This document shows, in pieces, positions 37,850-49,240 of a stretch of 64,000 nt of DNA (positions are counted from its first letter, which is position 1; each line of letters begins with the position of its first letter). Source of the stretch: Chionis minor (Eukaryota > Chordata > Aves > Charadriiformes > Chionididae); NCBI GenBank assembly GCA_013398295.1, contig VZSF01011185.1, forward strand, positions 1 to 64,000. The letters are read 5' to 3'. Position numbers and translations under genes: made by a program. The notes under the pieces were generated by a model. It was not told the DNA's origin and made no database searches. It saw nothing but the letters and a program-made list of their open reading frames with translations.

Positions 37850-38230
37850 AGTCTTAAAAGACCAATAATCACCAAAGACAAAAGACATCAAGGATAGTTA
37901 CTTTTTATAATGGCACTCCAATTAAAGTGGATTTTTATATTTTTCTTTTCTACAGAAAAGACATCAAAATTTTCAGTCATTATCTATATAAGGAAAATGC
38001 ATTCTTTTCCTCCTGATTTAAAAATTTCCCACTGTTTGGCATCCTGCAAAGTAGTCTTATTGATGTGATAAATTAAATTTTATTGCTTACTGAGCAACGA
38101 TTGGACTTTTGCTAATCATTTGTAATGAAGCAAATCTTGTTAACAGTGGGTCTACAAGCAAATCAATGCAAGCAATTTTAAGGAAGTCTTTTTATAAATT
38201 AGACAGAGGAAGCTGAAAAATGTTGTTGTT
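37850..38230. promoter_or_regulatory. Candidate conserved noncoding element
   Basis: AT-rich, non-simple sequence with TAAT/ATTA cores and words such as 'accaataatcaccaaagaca', 'tgataaattaaattttattg' and 'gctaatcatttgtaatg'. There is no repeat family or open frame. It resembles vertebrate noncoding conserved blocks in composition only. Confidence 0.22.
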
Positions 38231-38911
38231 TGATAAAATATAAAGGATTGGAAAGGGCATGCCATTTTTCAAGTATGGGGGCATGAAACTAGCACTTTTT
38301 GCTAGCACCAAATTCCCAGTGGGTTTTTGTGTCAGAAAATGCAACGCAATAATTGCTTGTATAAGACGAGAGGATTATTTTTTTTCCCTTTGTTAGAGGA
38401 ACCTGTGTAGTGACAGGAAACTTCCCCATATATTGTTATTAGATGATGAGATCCCATTTCACCATCTCAATTAACACTTCAGCCTCAAGCATTCTCAGGA
38501 TGACTTGCTAGTTATTAGTATTTCAGACAAGGTGAACAAAGTCCCAACACAAATAATGCCAGTAATGCAATACTGTCATTGGAGAAATTTCAGACCATGG
38601 AAAGAAGACATGCAAATCTATAAACTGGCTACATTTTTCAAGTATCACTGCCCATATGGTCTTATATTTTCCCCATCTTTGTTGAACACAGGTCCTAGGT
38701 CTGGACCCCAGGTCCAGCCTGGAGTCATCAGGCAGCAATGCTCAAGCAGTATCATAGATGTGTTCCATGGGTCCCAGGCCTTTTGCACAACAAACCACCA
38801 GTAATCACCATTTTTTTTTTCTTACTTCCCTCATCTTTCTGACCTGAAAATTTCATCAATTCATTTTCGCTACACCCGTATTCCCCGTAATGTGCCTAAT
38901 ACTGCCAGCTG

Positions 38912-40473
38912 TAGCAGAAGACCAGGTTGAGACCATCTAAGGAACCTGAAGGTGCATGAGTCCATAGGACCAGATAAGATTCATCCACAGGTCCTAAGGG
39001 AACTGGCGGATGAAGTTGCCAAGCCACTGTCCATCATATTTGATAAGCAATGGTGGTTCGATGAAGTTTCCACTGACTGGAAAGAGGGGAAACATGGGAA
39101 ACATAACCCCCATTTTTCAAAAGCGAGCCAGAAGTCTCAACTCTGTGCCCGGCAAGATCATGGAGCAGATCCTCCTGGAAACTCTGCTAATGAACATGGA
39201 AGATAAGGAGGCCATTAGTGGCAGCCAACATGGCTTCACTAAAGGCAAATAGTGCCTGACAAATTTAGTGGCCTTCTATGATGGGGTTACACCGTTGGTG
39301 GATAAGGGAAGAGCAACTGATGCCATCTACCTTGTGCAAGGCATTTGACACTCTCCTGCATGACATCCTTAACTCTAAATTGGGACACATGGATTTGATG
39401 GACAGACCACTGAGTAGGTAAGGAATTGGCTGGATGGCCTTGCTCAAAGAGTTGCGATCAACAGGTTGATGTCCAAGTCACGAGCAGTGACAAGTGGCAT
39501 TCCTGGGAGCTGGTACCAGGACCAGTGCTGTTTAGTATCTTTTTTGGTGACATTGACAGTGGGACTGAGTGTACCCTCATCAAGTTTGCTGATGACACCA
39601 AGCTGTGTGGAACGGTTGACCTACTGAAGGGAAGGAATACCATCCACAGGGATCTGGATGGCCTTGTGAGGCGGGCCCGTGCCAACCTCATGAAGTTCAA
39701 CAAGGCCAAGTGCAACATCCTGCATGTGGGTTGGGGCAATCCCATGCACAAATCCAGACTGGGTGGAGAATGGCTCGAAAGCAGCCCTGAGGAGAAGGAC
39801 TGTGGGGTGTTGGTGGATGAGAAACTCATCATGAGCTGACAATGTGCACTTGCAGCCCAGAAAGCCAACTGCATCCTGGGCTGCATGAAAACAAGTGTGG
39901 CCATCAGGTTGAGGGAGGGGATTCTACCCCTCTACTTTGCTCTGGTGAGACCCCAACTAGAGTATTTCCTCCAGCTCTGGAGCCCTCAACATAAGAAGGA
40001 CATGGACCTGTTGGAGCAAGGCCAGAGGAGGCCACAAAGATGATCTGAGGGCTGGAACACTCTCCTACGAAGACAGGCTGAGAGAGTTGGGGTTGTTCAG
40101 GCTGGAGAAGAGAAGGCTCTGGGGCGACCTTATACCCCTTCCAGTACCTAAAAGGTGCCTACAGGAAAGATGGGGAGGGACTCTTTATCAGGAAGCGTAG
40201 TGATAGGATGAGGAGTAACGTTTTTAAACTGAAAGTAAGTAGATTTAGATTAGATATTAGGAAAAATTCTTTACTGTGGGCATGGTGAAGCATTGGAACA
40301 GGTTGCCCAGGGAAGTTGTGGATGCCCCGTCCTTTGAAATGTTCAAGACCAGGTTAGATGAGGTTTTGAGCAACCTGGTCTAGTAGAATGTGTTCCTGTC
40401 CATGTCTGGGGATTTGGAACAAGATAATCTTTAAGATCCCTTCCAACTCTAACCATTCTATGATTCTATGATT
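38912..40473 (+). pseudogene. CR1 LINE with broken ORF2 reverse transcriptase
   Basis: This is the longest CR1 here, about 1.56 kb on the plus strand. It is 5'-truncated, starting within the reverse transcriptase domain of ORF2 and keeping the full 3' UTR to 'attctatgattctatgatt'. Recognisable pieces are a start block with '[17 protein letters not shown]' (from 38,952), a block with '[12 protein letters not shown]' and '[10 protein letters not shown]' (to 39,252), and a block with 'VPGPVLFSIF' and the catalytic FADD motif (39,585-39,596) to 39,839. The pieces lie in two frames. A TAG at 39,250-39,252 ends the middle block, so at least two frameshifts and one stop break it. ORF1 and the endonuclease are absent. 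It cannot move on its own. Confidence 0.95.
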
Positions 40474-42023
40474 ATAATCTAACCCCTTGTGTGCAGCTGC
40501 ATGATTTTCATCAGACAGAAAACTCCTAGGGTTGATGGAATGTTTACCTTGCTGAATTAGACATCTTGAGAGTAGCTGTGTGCCTGGCAAAACAGCTTGT
40601 ATGGATTTAATGACATACTACATTAATTGTATTTATCAAAGAGAGCATAAAAAGGCATCACCAGGAAAAGGAACATTTAAGAGGAAGCAGTAGTGGTGAA
40701 GACCTCAAGCACCGTTTCTTAAAAGCCTTGAATTTATATATTATGTTCTGTTTTGGACTGTTCTTGTCAATTCTACAGTGAAAAATTTTCCTGAAAGCAC
40801 CTAGTTCCTCATACTTGGAATGGAACTGAGAGCTGTTATGGAGCCATTCCTCGTGTCTGGCTTTTTGCTATGTATTTGTGCAGTTGGTTGATTTTTTATA
40901 TTCCAGGAGGTTTTTGGTTCTTTGCTAGCCATGAGCCAAAAAAGCTTGTCCAGCTCAAAAAGCCACTGTCGATATTAGATGTTAGCATGTATGATGGTTA
41001 AAACCATCTGTGGTTTTAGCTACACTAGCTAAAACTTTTTGTCATATTACTCTTTGAGGACTTCACAGAAGGATCTCATGGGGAGTGATTTGCTCCCTGA
41101 AAAGCAAAATGTAGTTGCCACTTCAGCATCAACATGAATGAAAAATTTGATAACTACGCAGGGGATGAAACTAAGGACAATACTTATTTTTATTTTCCTT
41201 AAAATTTTCTTGACCTGCTTTGTAACCTGAGACTTCTTTTTTTTTCTGTTTCCAGGGTTTTTTTTTCCATCTCACATATTTTGAAAGTGAATTTGGAAGA
41301 ACTTTTTAGAAATTTTGGAAAATCTTGGAAAGTTCTCTGAGGAATGCCTTCCTATTTTGCGCAGTGGCTTACATAAGAGGGTCTGGACAGTACTGTAATG
41401 TAGTAAGCTCTGCTGAATGTCTTCTTCACAGGGAATCAGTAGATTTTGGTCCTTCTGTCTCAGGCTGAACTTCCCTACACGCACCTTTTCAGGTATCTAT
41501 GTGGATAAAAGATGCATCTGAGGACACACTTCTGAGTTGTCATCAGTGAGAAACACGGGACTCTCCTCTTCCCTCAGCCTCCACCTGCACTCAAAAAACC
41601 CTGCATTTCATGGTGTATTAATTTCTTATCTTCGTTTTACATGTCTTATTTAGAAGACAGTAGAAGGCACCAATATGTTGGCATTGAGCTGACAGGGAAC
41701 ATCCATCCCAGGATGTCTGAGTCCTTTTTTATGACAGTGGCAGGTGTGCGTGCCTCTGTAGGAGGGTATTGGAGCCTTCCTTTCACTACTGCATTGAGCT
41801 TCCCAGCCCAAAGTTAAACAACTGCTTTTATAGGTCAATTTTTGCTTTTTCCTTAAATTGCTTTAAAGTTAAGCTAATTTCATAGGGTTTCATATTTGCC
41901 AGGTAATATTAAAAAAAATACCACCTATCAAAATAGAAGATTTTCTAAAAAAATGTCATTGTGAAGCAAAAATTTGACATGATGACACAGCCCAGGCAAT
42001 GTTACAAGAAGTGGAATAGGACA
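40110..42023 (+). repeat. Tandem duplication, copy 1 (1,914 bp)
   Basis: Copy 1 begins inside the CR1 at 'gagaaggctctggggcgacc' and runs through the CR1 tail into about 1.55 kb of unique DNA, ending 'gtggaataggaca' before the N. All sequence compared with copy 2 at offset 1,915 is identical, including three separate open frames. Zero divergence over 1.9 kb of noncoding DNA, with an N at the exact junction, favours an assembly artefact over a real duplication. Confidence 0.95.
40474..42023. other. Unique noncoding DNA within duplication copy 1
   Basis: No gene or further repeat family is recognised in the 1.55 kb after the CR1 tail. It includes two short T runs near 41,236 and 41,260 and otherwise nothing of note. 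The same sequence recurs at 42,389-43,938. Confidence 0.6.
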
Positions 42024-42024
42024 N
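42024..42024. other. Single N at duplication junction
   Basis: One N lies exactly between the two 1,914-bp copies. It has the same arrangement as the N at 23,144. Confidence 0.95.
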
Positions 42025-42388
42025 GAGAAGGCTCTGGGGCGACCTTATACCCCTTCCAGTACCTAAAAGGTGCCTACAGGAAAGATGGGGAGGGACTCTT
42101 TATCAGGAAGCGTAGTGATAGGATGAGGAGTAACGTTTTTAAACTGAAAGTAAGTAGATTTAGATTAGATATTAGGAAAAATTCTTTACTGTGGGCATGG
42201 TGAAGCATTGGAACAGGTTGCCCAGGGAAGTTGTGGATGCCCCGTCCTTTGAAATGTTCAAGACCAGGTTAGATGAGGTTTTGAGCAACCTGGTCTAGTA
42301 GAATGTGTTCCTGTCCATGTCTGGGGATTTGGAACAAGATAATCTTTAAGATCCCTTCCAACTCTAACCATTCTATGATTCTATGATT
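42025..42388 (+). mobile_element. CR1 LINE 3' end, duplicated copy
   Basis: This is identical to 40,110-40,473, the 3' UTR of the CR1 upstream. It starts abruptly at the N rather than at a natural truncation point, so it should not be counted as an independent insertion. Confidence 0.92.
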
Positions 42389-43938
42389 ATAATCTAACCC
42401 CTTGTGTGCAGCTGCATGATTTTCATCAGACAGAAAACTCCTAGGGTTGATGGAATGTTTACCTTGCTGAATTAGACATCTTGAGAGTAGCTGTGTGCCT
42501 GGCAAAACAGCTTGTATGGATTTAATGACATACTACATTAATTGTATTTATCAAAGAGAGCATAAAAAGGCATCACCAGGAAAAGGAACATTTAAGAGGA
42601 AGCAGTAGTGGTGAAGACCTCAAGCACCGTTTCTTAAAAGCCTTGAATTTATATATTATGTTCTGTTTTGGACTGTTCTTGTCAATTCTACAGTGAAAAA
42701 TTTTCCTGAAAGCACCTAGTTCCTCATACTTGGAATGGAACTGAGAGCTGTTATGGAGCCATTCCTCGTGTCTGGCTTTTTGCTATGTATTTGTGCAGTT
42801 GGTTGATTTTTTATATTCCAGGAGGTTTTTGGTTCTTTGCTAGCCATGAGCCAAAAAAGCTTGTCCAGCTCAAAAAGCCACTGTCGATATTAGATGTTAG
42901 CATGTATGATGGTTAAAACCATCTGTGGTTTTAGCTACACTAGCTAAAACTTTTTGTCATATTACTCTTTGAGGACTTCACAGAAGGATCTCATGGGGAG
43001 TGATTTGCTCCCTGAAAAGCAAAATGTAGTTGCCACTTCAGCATCAACATGAATGAAAAATTTGATAACTACGCAGGGGATGAAACTAAGGACAATACTT
43101 ATTTTTATTTTCCTTAAAATTTTCTTGACCTGCTTTGTAACCTGAGACTTCTTTTTTTTTCTGTTTCCAGGGTTTTTTTTTCCATCTCACATATTTTGAA
43201 AGTGAATTTGGAAGAACTTTTTAGAAATTTTGGAAAATCTTGGAAAGTTCTCTGAGGAATGCCTTCCTATTTTGCGCAGTGGCTTACATAAGAGGGTCTG
43301 GACAGTACTGTAATGTAGTAAGCTCTGCTGAATGTCTTCTTCACAGGGAATCAGTAGATTTTGGTCCTTCTGTCTCAGGCTGAACTTCCCTACACGCACC
43401 TTTTCAGGTATCTATGTGGATAAAAGATGCATCTGAGGACACACTTCTGAGTTGTCATCAGTGAGAAACACGGGACTCTCCTCTTCCCTCAGCCTCCACC
43501 TGCACTCAAAAAACCCTGCATTTCATGGTGTATTAATTTCTTATCTTCGTTTTACATGTCTTATTTAGAAGACAGTAGAAGGCACCAATATGTTGGCATT
43601 GAGCTGACAGGGAACATCCATCCCAGGATGTCTGAGTCCTTTTTTATGACAGTGGCAGGTGTGCGTGCCTCTGTAGGAGGGTATTGGAGCCTTCCTTTCA
43701 CTACTGCATTGAGCTTCCCAGCCCAAAGTTAAACAACTGCTTTTATAGGTCAATTTTTGCTTTTTCCTTAAATTGCTTTAAAGTTAAGCTAATTTCATAG
43801 GGTTTCATATTTGCCAGGTAATATTAAAAAAAATACCACCTATCAAAATAGAAGATTTTCTAAAAAAATGTCATTGTGAAGCAAAAATTTGACATGATGA
43901 CACAGCCCAGGCAATGTTACAAGAAGTGGAATAGGACA
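42025..43938 (+). repeat. Tandem duplication, copy 2 (1,914 bp)
   Basis: This is an exact repeat of 40,110-42,023. Bases 42,025-42,388 repeat the last 364 bp of the CR1, and the rest repeats unique DNA. After 43,938 the sequence goes on with 'catgaaaggctacatctg', probably the true continuation. Confidence 0.95.
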
Positions 43939-46900
43939 CATGAAAGGCTACATCTGTGTCCTAATTGCTTAATTATGTCAGGCTGCTAAAAACAACCCCT
44001 AGCAGCAGTAATAACAGTCTTCTTGGTACAATAATAAAATATGCTCTGCTTACTGCATTTAAACTTTTGTTCAGTGGGGCGAAAAAAGGGGAAGCAGTAA
44101 TTACAATATGGAGAGAATTTGACTGAATATGTAGCATGTATTTCTGGTGTCACAAACCAACAAAAGTCCAGCCTTCTTTCCTCGGTCTTTCCTTCTATTC
44201 TTTTCAGTGCTGAGAGTTGGTTGGCTGTGCAGTAGATATCAAGAGGCAGTCAAGGGAAATAATGATCACTCCAGTGTATGCAGGGGTGTAAACAGCTCTG
44301 CAGGACCAAATCATCACCACTGGGACCACTGGCACATTCAGTTTAGTGTCCTGCTTCTTGGGTGGCAAAAGAATTTGCTGGAGACTGGACCACTGCAGGG
44401 AAGGACTCTCCTTGGGGCTGCCTGCTTTAACCCTCATCCCCCCAGGATGCCAGAGTTGGTCGAACTTTTCAGTGTAGCTGAAAAATACAAGTCTAAACTA
44501 TTCACCTGGACTCATTTGATAGCCAGCTGGAGATCCTTCCAGAAGGTGATTCATCTCATTTTCTCTGAGAGCTGTCCCTGGAAGAGCCATCTTTTGCCAT
44601 TCACTACAAGGCAATCTGGATAATTAGCTGTAACTACTCACATTCGTTTTAGATACATAATCTTGGCAAGCTAATGGTGAAAGTTCCTGCTTAGAAGGGA
44701 ACACATTGGCCACATAGAAAGTATTATCATCATCTCCATTTTATTGATAGAAAGGTGAGGCAAAGAGGCTGCTACTTGCTTACTCAGTGTCCTGTAGCCA
44801 ATTTATGGCGGTAATAGGTACCCCTTGCACTTCAGTACATTAACCATTAAATAAGCTATTAAGTTGCCCAAGCGTTTAAGTTTATATAATCATCAGCATG
44901 ACACGGCTGATTGTGGGTTGCTTTTAACACTTTTATAACTTCAGTGATTGAATTCATAGCTCAGATTTTGGTCCCTAATAAAAACACCATCTAATATTTG
45001 GCAAATGATCTCCAGCTTGCTGTTATTTTTCCTACTGATGCTTAAATATTTTTGAAAGATTGATAAGTAATTTTGAAAATGGTCAAACTGCATCTGACTT
45101 CGGCATTTGGACATAACGATTTGACTGCAACGGATGTCATGTTTATGTCAGAATGATGCATGAGTCACGCTATTCTGCCATGTTAAAGGAACACGTTATT
45201 TTTAGAATTTGGCTTATAAACCAGTCACATTTCCATTTGCTGCCCAAGGGTGAAAGAGTAGCTGTCATTTTACTGACAGTGCATACTGCACCATATGTTT
45301 GTCCCTCAACTCCTGCAAAGTTGGGTGAAAAAGGCAAATGCAAAGTGAAACTTTCCTTCTCTCTCCCTCCCTTTGTCTTTTCAGGCATGAGATCTTTTGG
45401 GAACTGTTTTCATGGTTAACATGGTCATTTCCTCGGAGCCCAAAAAATCAGCCTATGAAAGGGATTTTTACAGTGGTTTTAAAAGCAACCAGACTTTTCA
45501 GGGATTTGTACTGTTGACCCACAAGACAACAGCATTACTGGGACCTGAAGTTCTAAGGATACCTAACTGTGTATTGTCACTGCTGACAAATTTACAGATT
45601 TGTTGTAGCTTGCGTCTGCTACTAAGTTTTGTGACCATAATGTCCCTCAGTTTTATCTTCTCTTTCAAAAGGATAAAACATGTTTTTGTATGACAGCTCC
45701 CTGTGCTTTTGCTGTTGTTGTTGCCTCAATGAGAAAGATTTTGTAAGAAGAAATAAATTTAAATTATTCAGCCATCTTAAAGAATGGAGTTTTCGTTATT
45801 TGGAAAGGAATTAAGCTGTGAAGAATGTTATGTTGTGCTTTGGGACGCACAAAACTTTTCTGTTCTGTCCTGCTTTTTACATTGCTTGACTACTTTCAGA
45901 TACTTTTCCATTTAATATAGCCCTTGTGGTCATTGTTTATCTAAGCTGGACATCCCAGTCTAAATTAATTCTCAGTGCAACTCTACTGGTTTCCCCCAAA
46001 TTGCAGCAGGGATGACATTATCCCTGTTTTCGATTCATTTTTTACTATAACGAAGAAGTCATTGTGACCAAAATAAAACATAAAATAAAAACTCAGCTCC
46101 CCAGAAAATTCTTCACAGAAAATGAGACTTGACAGACCAACCAGAATAACCCAAACTCAATTCTAGGCGCCCACGGTTAACATCCATCACTAGCATCAGG
46201 AGTAAACAAGAGAGGGACGAAGCATGAAAGAACCTATGCAAACGACATAGTTCTGACTAAGGATATTTAAAAAGAAGCAGCTATCAATTTAGGAAAGTAG
46301 GAAGTGGATGGAAATTGGGAAAAGGGAATAAAGAAGACCTGTTTACAACAAAGACTTTGTTTCTGTTCCTTGCCCATTTGAGTGCAGAACCAAATCTAGC
46401 TCTATGCTCAATTTTATAGATTCTCTTTCAATATAAAGCTTTTTTTGGGCTTAAATATATACATATATATACATATAGTTGCAGATAAGCAGAGACCTTA
46501 GTGCTTCTTCTGAAAAAGTGTCTGTCTGGTGTAAGGGAAGCAGAAAAGTGAATTTGGGCACATGTAAACCTTCTGTTTCTGATATTCAAATTAATTGTCC
46601 CAAGCTGCTTACACTCTCAGAGCAATATCTCTGAGCCAAATTCCCCAAATATGTCACATATCTGTAGATTAATGAAGAGGACAGAGCACTTTTACCTGTT
46701 CATGTTAAGGCTTGGGAGTATAAAACTGTCCCCAAACTATGACTCAAATTAAGTTAGCTGTATGGTTTCCAGTAAAGGTCAGTTTTAATAGTAAGTAAAT
46801 CATCTTTCTTGTCAGATATGAAACATTTGAAAAATTTAACTATGCCTTAATATTAATATTGTTCTCTAAGTTGAAACCTGTCACCTTTTCTTCATTAAGT

Positions 46901-48004
46901 AGAGATATCTCATAACCACTGTCTGGCCAGCTGTTGCTTTAAATCAGCTTCATATTACACAGAAAAATGTGCTCAGTGATTTATCTGTAGTTTTCTTCTA
47001 CCTGCCATCATTGACAGGTCTGTCTTAGCTTTTTTTTACCTAGAAGCAGACTACTTCTGGGAAGGAAAATGAAACATAGCAATCGCTTTTGTTCAGCTAC
47101 TGAAAAGTATTTGATTGTATGTAACTGCAAGCAAGGAGAGTTTGACAGGGTTTGAGTTCTAGTCCTAGCAGAGTATAACGGTGCTGAATGTGTGTTTTTA
47201 TTCATCATAGATCATGGGACTTATTATGCCAGGAAGAGTCTCTGGCAGCATAGAACTCAACTCACTCTTCATAATGTGTCCATGATGTTCACATACACAT
47301 TTCTCACAAAACTGTGTCACTTTAAGTAATTAGTCTTATCGGCTACTATGGTAGTGCTCACTGGATAAGAGGCAGCAGATTGGAGAGGTGGTAATTCAGC
47401 ATGGAATTAGTGGGGAACCAGAGGTGCTCCTTGTCCATGCACAGGAGCTGAAACAACTCCCACTTTCCATTCTCTAATAACCTGTTTCTAACTCCTGGGA
47501 GAGCAAAGCCTGAAAATATAAAAATGCACTTCACACCTTATGAAAGAAAAAGTAAATGATTCTCAAATGTGCTATTTAAAGTACCATGAATGGAAGTATT
47601 TTTTAACACTCAGGATTGACAATATCGCAATATAATACTGCTTTAGTGTGATAACATCCTGTACTTAAAAATTTTATGAATCACATCAGATATAATTATT
47701 TTTGTTTAAGAAACGTCTGTTTCTATCACTGAGCTAGTTACTCACACTGAAAGCTTTATTGTGTTTAATTATGGGAATACTCTGAGCAAACCAAACTACC
47801 TTTTTTTCCTTTAAGGTGCCAGAGCAGGCATTGTATCAAGGACTGATGTGCACTTAGAAGATGAGGAGAAACGGTGAATTTGTATCTCTTAGTCCACTCA
47901 GGATCTTCATGGTTTTACTTATTACAATGCAGATAAACTGAAAACATCTACATTTTTCATCTGAATGTCCATCCAGCTGGCTCAACTGTTACAGATCTTC
48001 TTGG
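43939..48004. other. Unique noncoding DNA, no gene seen
   Basis: No coding exon is recognised in 4.1 kb. The 158-codon frame at 44,147-44,623 begins with GTG and matches no family I know. An alternating (AT/AC)n patch lies at 46,453 and a 12-bp palindrome 'aatattaatatt' near 46,849. Sequence around 45,000-45,250 is non-repetitive and contains an exact AP-1 core (TGAGTCA, near 45,161). Confidence 0.55.
46453..46477 (+). repeat. AT/AC-rich microsatellite
   Basis: A short imperfect (AT)n with interspersed 'ac', reading as 'atatatacatatatatacat'. Confidence 0.85.
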
Positions 48005-48562
48005 TGTCGAGGTTTGGGCTGGACTGGCCACTGAGAGGAATAACAGATGCCTTCGCCCACCTCTCTCTCCAAGGAGAAGAGGGAGAGAGAGAAAGACACT
48101 TACGAGTTTAGAAGAAACTAAACTACTTTAATGAAATGTAAATAATATTTTTTTAAAAAAAATTATAATATATATAAAATAGATACAAAACTGGATCAAG
48201 CTGCCTGGATGTCATGGTTTGGGCTGGATTGGCCCAAGCAAGCTGAGCGACAGATGNTATCTGTCCTGTCTGCTCCTCCTTACAGGTGTGACCCCTCTAC
48301 GCTTTTCTGCTTCTGACCCTCCAACGGGGCAAATAACAAAGCTGGCTGCCCTTGGGTGTTATAGCAAGAAGTATAAGCAAGAGCCTCTTTGCATCCCATT
48401 CCTTGGCATCAGCTATAAACATGGGTCTTATCTCTCTGGGAGTGAACAGTGTCTCAACAATATGCTGTTAATTTCAGAGAGTTCTGTCCGATAGAAAAGC
48501 CTTAGCTGCAAAGCAAAATTACTGAACAGAAAATTGGTTTGGTTTTACCTCAAAACAGGACA
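48005..48562. mobile_element. LTR-like repeat with duplicated start
   Basis: The segment opens 'tgtcgaggtttgggctggac' and opens again at 48,210 with 'tgtcatggtttgggctggat'. The first 25 bases agree at 22 positions, and both arms reach 'acagatg' about 20 bases later. It has a purine-rich stretch ('gagaagagggagagagagaaa') and ends near 'caaaacaggaca', giving TG...CA-type ends. I take it as one or two ERV LTRs of the bird type, with the second either nested or tandem. The N at 48,257 interrupts the second copy. Class and orientation are uncertain. Confidence 0.55.
48257..48257. other. Single unresolved base (N)
   Basis: A lone N inside the second LTR-like start, flanked by 'acagatg' on the left and 'tatctgt' on the right, which are nearly inverted copies. 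It may mark a collapsed or misjoined repeat. Confidence 0.9.
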
Positions 48563-48928
48563 CCTCTGGAGTGAAGTTTTATGAGTAGAGTTTTGCACTT
48601 GCACATATGCTAATAGAAACTAGAAAAAAAAGTGGTTTTTACTTTAATAAGATATATGTGAAAGCAATGAGTTGTTATGAACCATTCTATAGACGTTTGC
48701 AAATATTAACTTTTTTTCCAGATTCCAGATCTGGTTTTCTGGTTGTTTCTCAGAAGCTGTAAGCAATGCCAGCAGAATTGCACCAGCATAAAATTGATAG
48801 TAAAATTATTTTGAACAAGGGAAAATGACTGGAAATTGCCCTCTGTTTATGGACACTTAATAGACCAAAGGAAGCCAAACTGAGTGCAGTTGCCATGAAT
48901 TATTGCACAGCCCCAATCTCAGCAAAGC
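48563..48928. other. Unclassified noncoding DNA between LTR-like segments
   Basis: About 370 bp separate the LTR-like repeat from a putative primer-binding site. If the minus-strand LTR at 48,944 is real, this could be decayed ERV internal sequence, but no viral gene is recognisable. Confidence 0.4.
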
Positions 48929-48940
48929 GTGTTGGGTGCC
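48929..48940 (-). other. Putative retroviral primer-binding site remnant
   Basis: On the minus strand this reads 'ggcacccaacac', close to the core of the lysine-tRNA type primer-binding site (ggcgcccaac). It lies four bases or fewer from the presumed LTR end at 48,944. The match is short and the call depends on the neighbouring LTR features. Confidence 0.35.
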
Positions 48941-48943
48941 TTT

Positions 48944-49240
48944 TGGAGACCCGAACCGTGAGCTAGTTCCAGTATGCTTCCTTTATTAGAAAAATCCTAC
49001 ACACACAGGAAAATAGAAGGTGATAGTTTAGTCATCAACCAAAAATAATGAAGCAGTCAAATACACAGACAATTAAATAAAGGAAAACCAAGCATTCCTG
49101 TAGAAGAGAGAATAATGGTGTAATAGGGGATCCCTCCCTCCCTCCTCCCACCAAGAGCCATGCTGAGTCCCAGCAGTGACCCATCAATGCTGATGGTCAA
49201 ATGATCGTCTTGGTTTAGTTTATAAACAATAAAAATCTGA
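48944..49240 (-). mobile_element. Probable LTR end of an endogenous retrovirus
   Basis: On the minus strand an AATAAA signal (48,987 to 48,982) is followed about 38 bases later by 'ggttcgggtctcca' at 48,944. That is how many avian retroviral LTRs end, just before the primer-binding site. The outer edge near 49,240 is a guess. No viral open frame is visible. It is either a solo LTR with a scrap of internal sequence or a heavily deleted provirus. Confidence 0.35.

Larger units (their letters stand above)
32733..38911. other. Unique noncoding DNA, no gene seen
   Basis: No coding exon is recognised in 6.2 kb. The longest frame, at 33,783-34,247, begins with GTG and shows no domain. The segment includes a 21-base A run at 33,663, a polypyrimidine patch at 35,663, an 18-bp word duplicated at 35,820, paired hairpins at 37,325 and AT-rich CNE-like sequence at about 37,850-38,230. 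Confidence 0.55.

Noticed and set aside
39458..39904. 148-codon minus-strand frame
   Set aside because: It is the antisense shadow of the CR1 reverse transcriptase block and has no independent support.
40354..43753. Three pairs of identical minus-strand frames, looking like duplicated genes
   Set aside because: They are carried by the exact 1,914-bp duplication around an N, and the first pair lies over the antisense of a CR1 tail.
44147..44623. 158-codon open frame on the plus strand
   Set aside because: It starts with GTG, shows no family signature and overlaps a minus-strand frame. No splice or promoter context supports an exon.
46020..46260. Sequence considered as a nuclear mitochondrial insertion
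   Set aside because: No run matching bird mitochondrial genes could be recognised. Only the base composition was suggestive.
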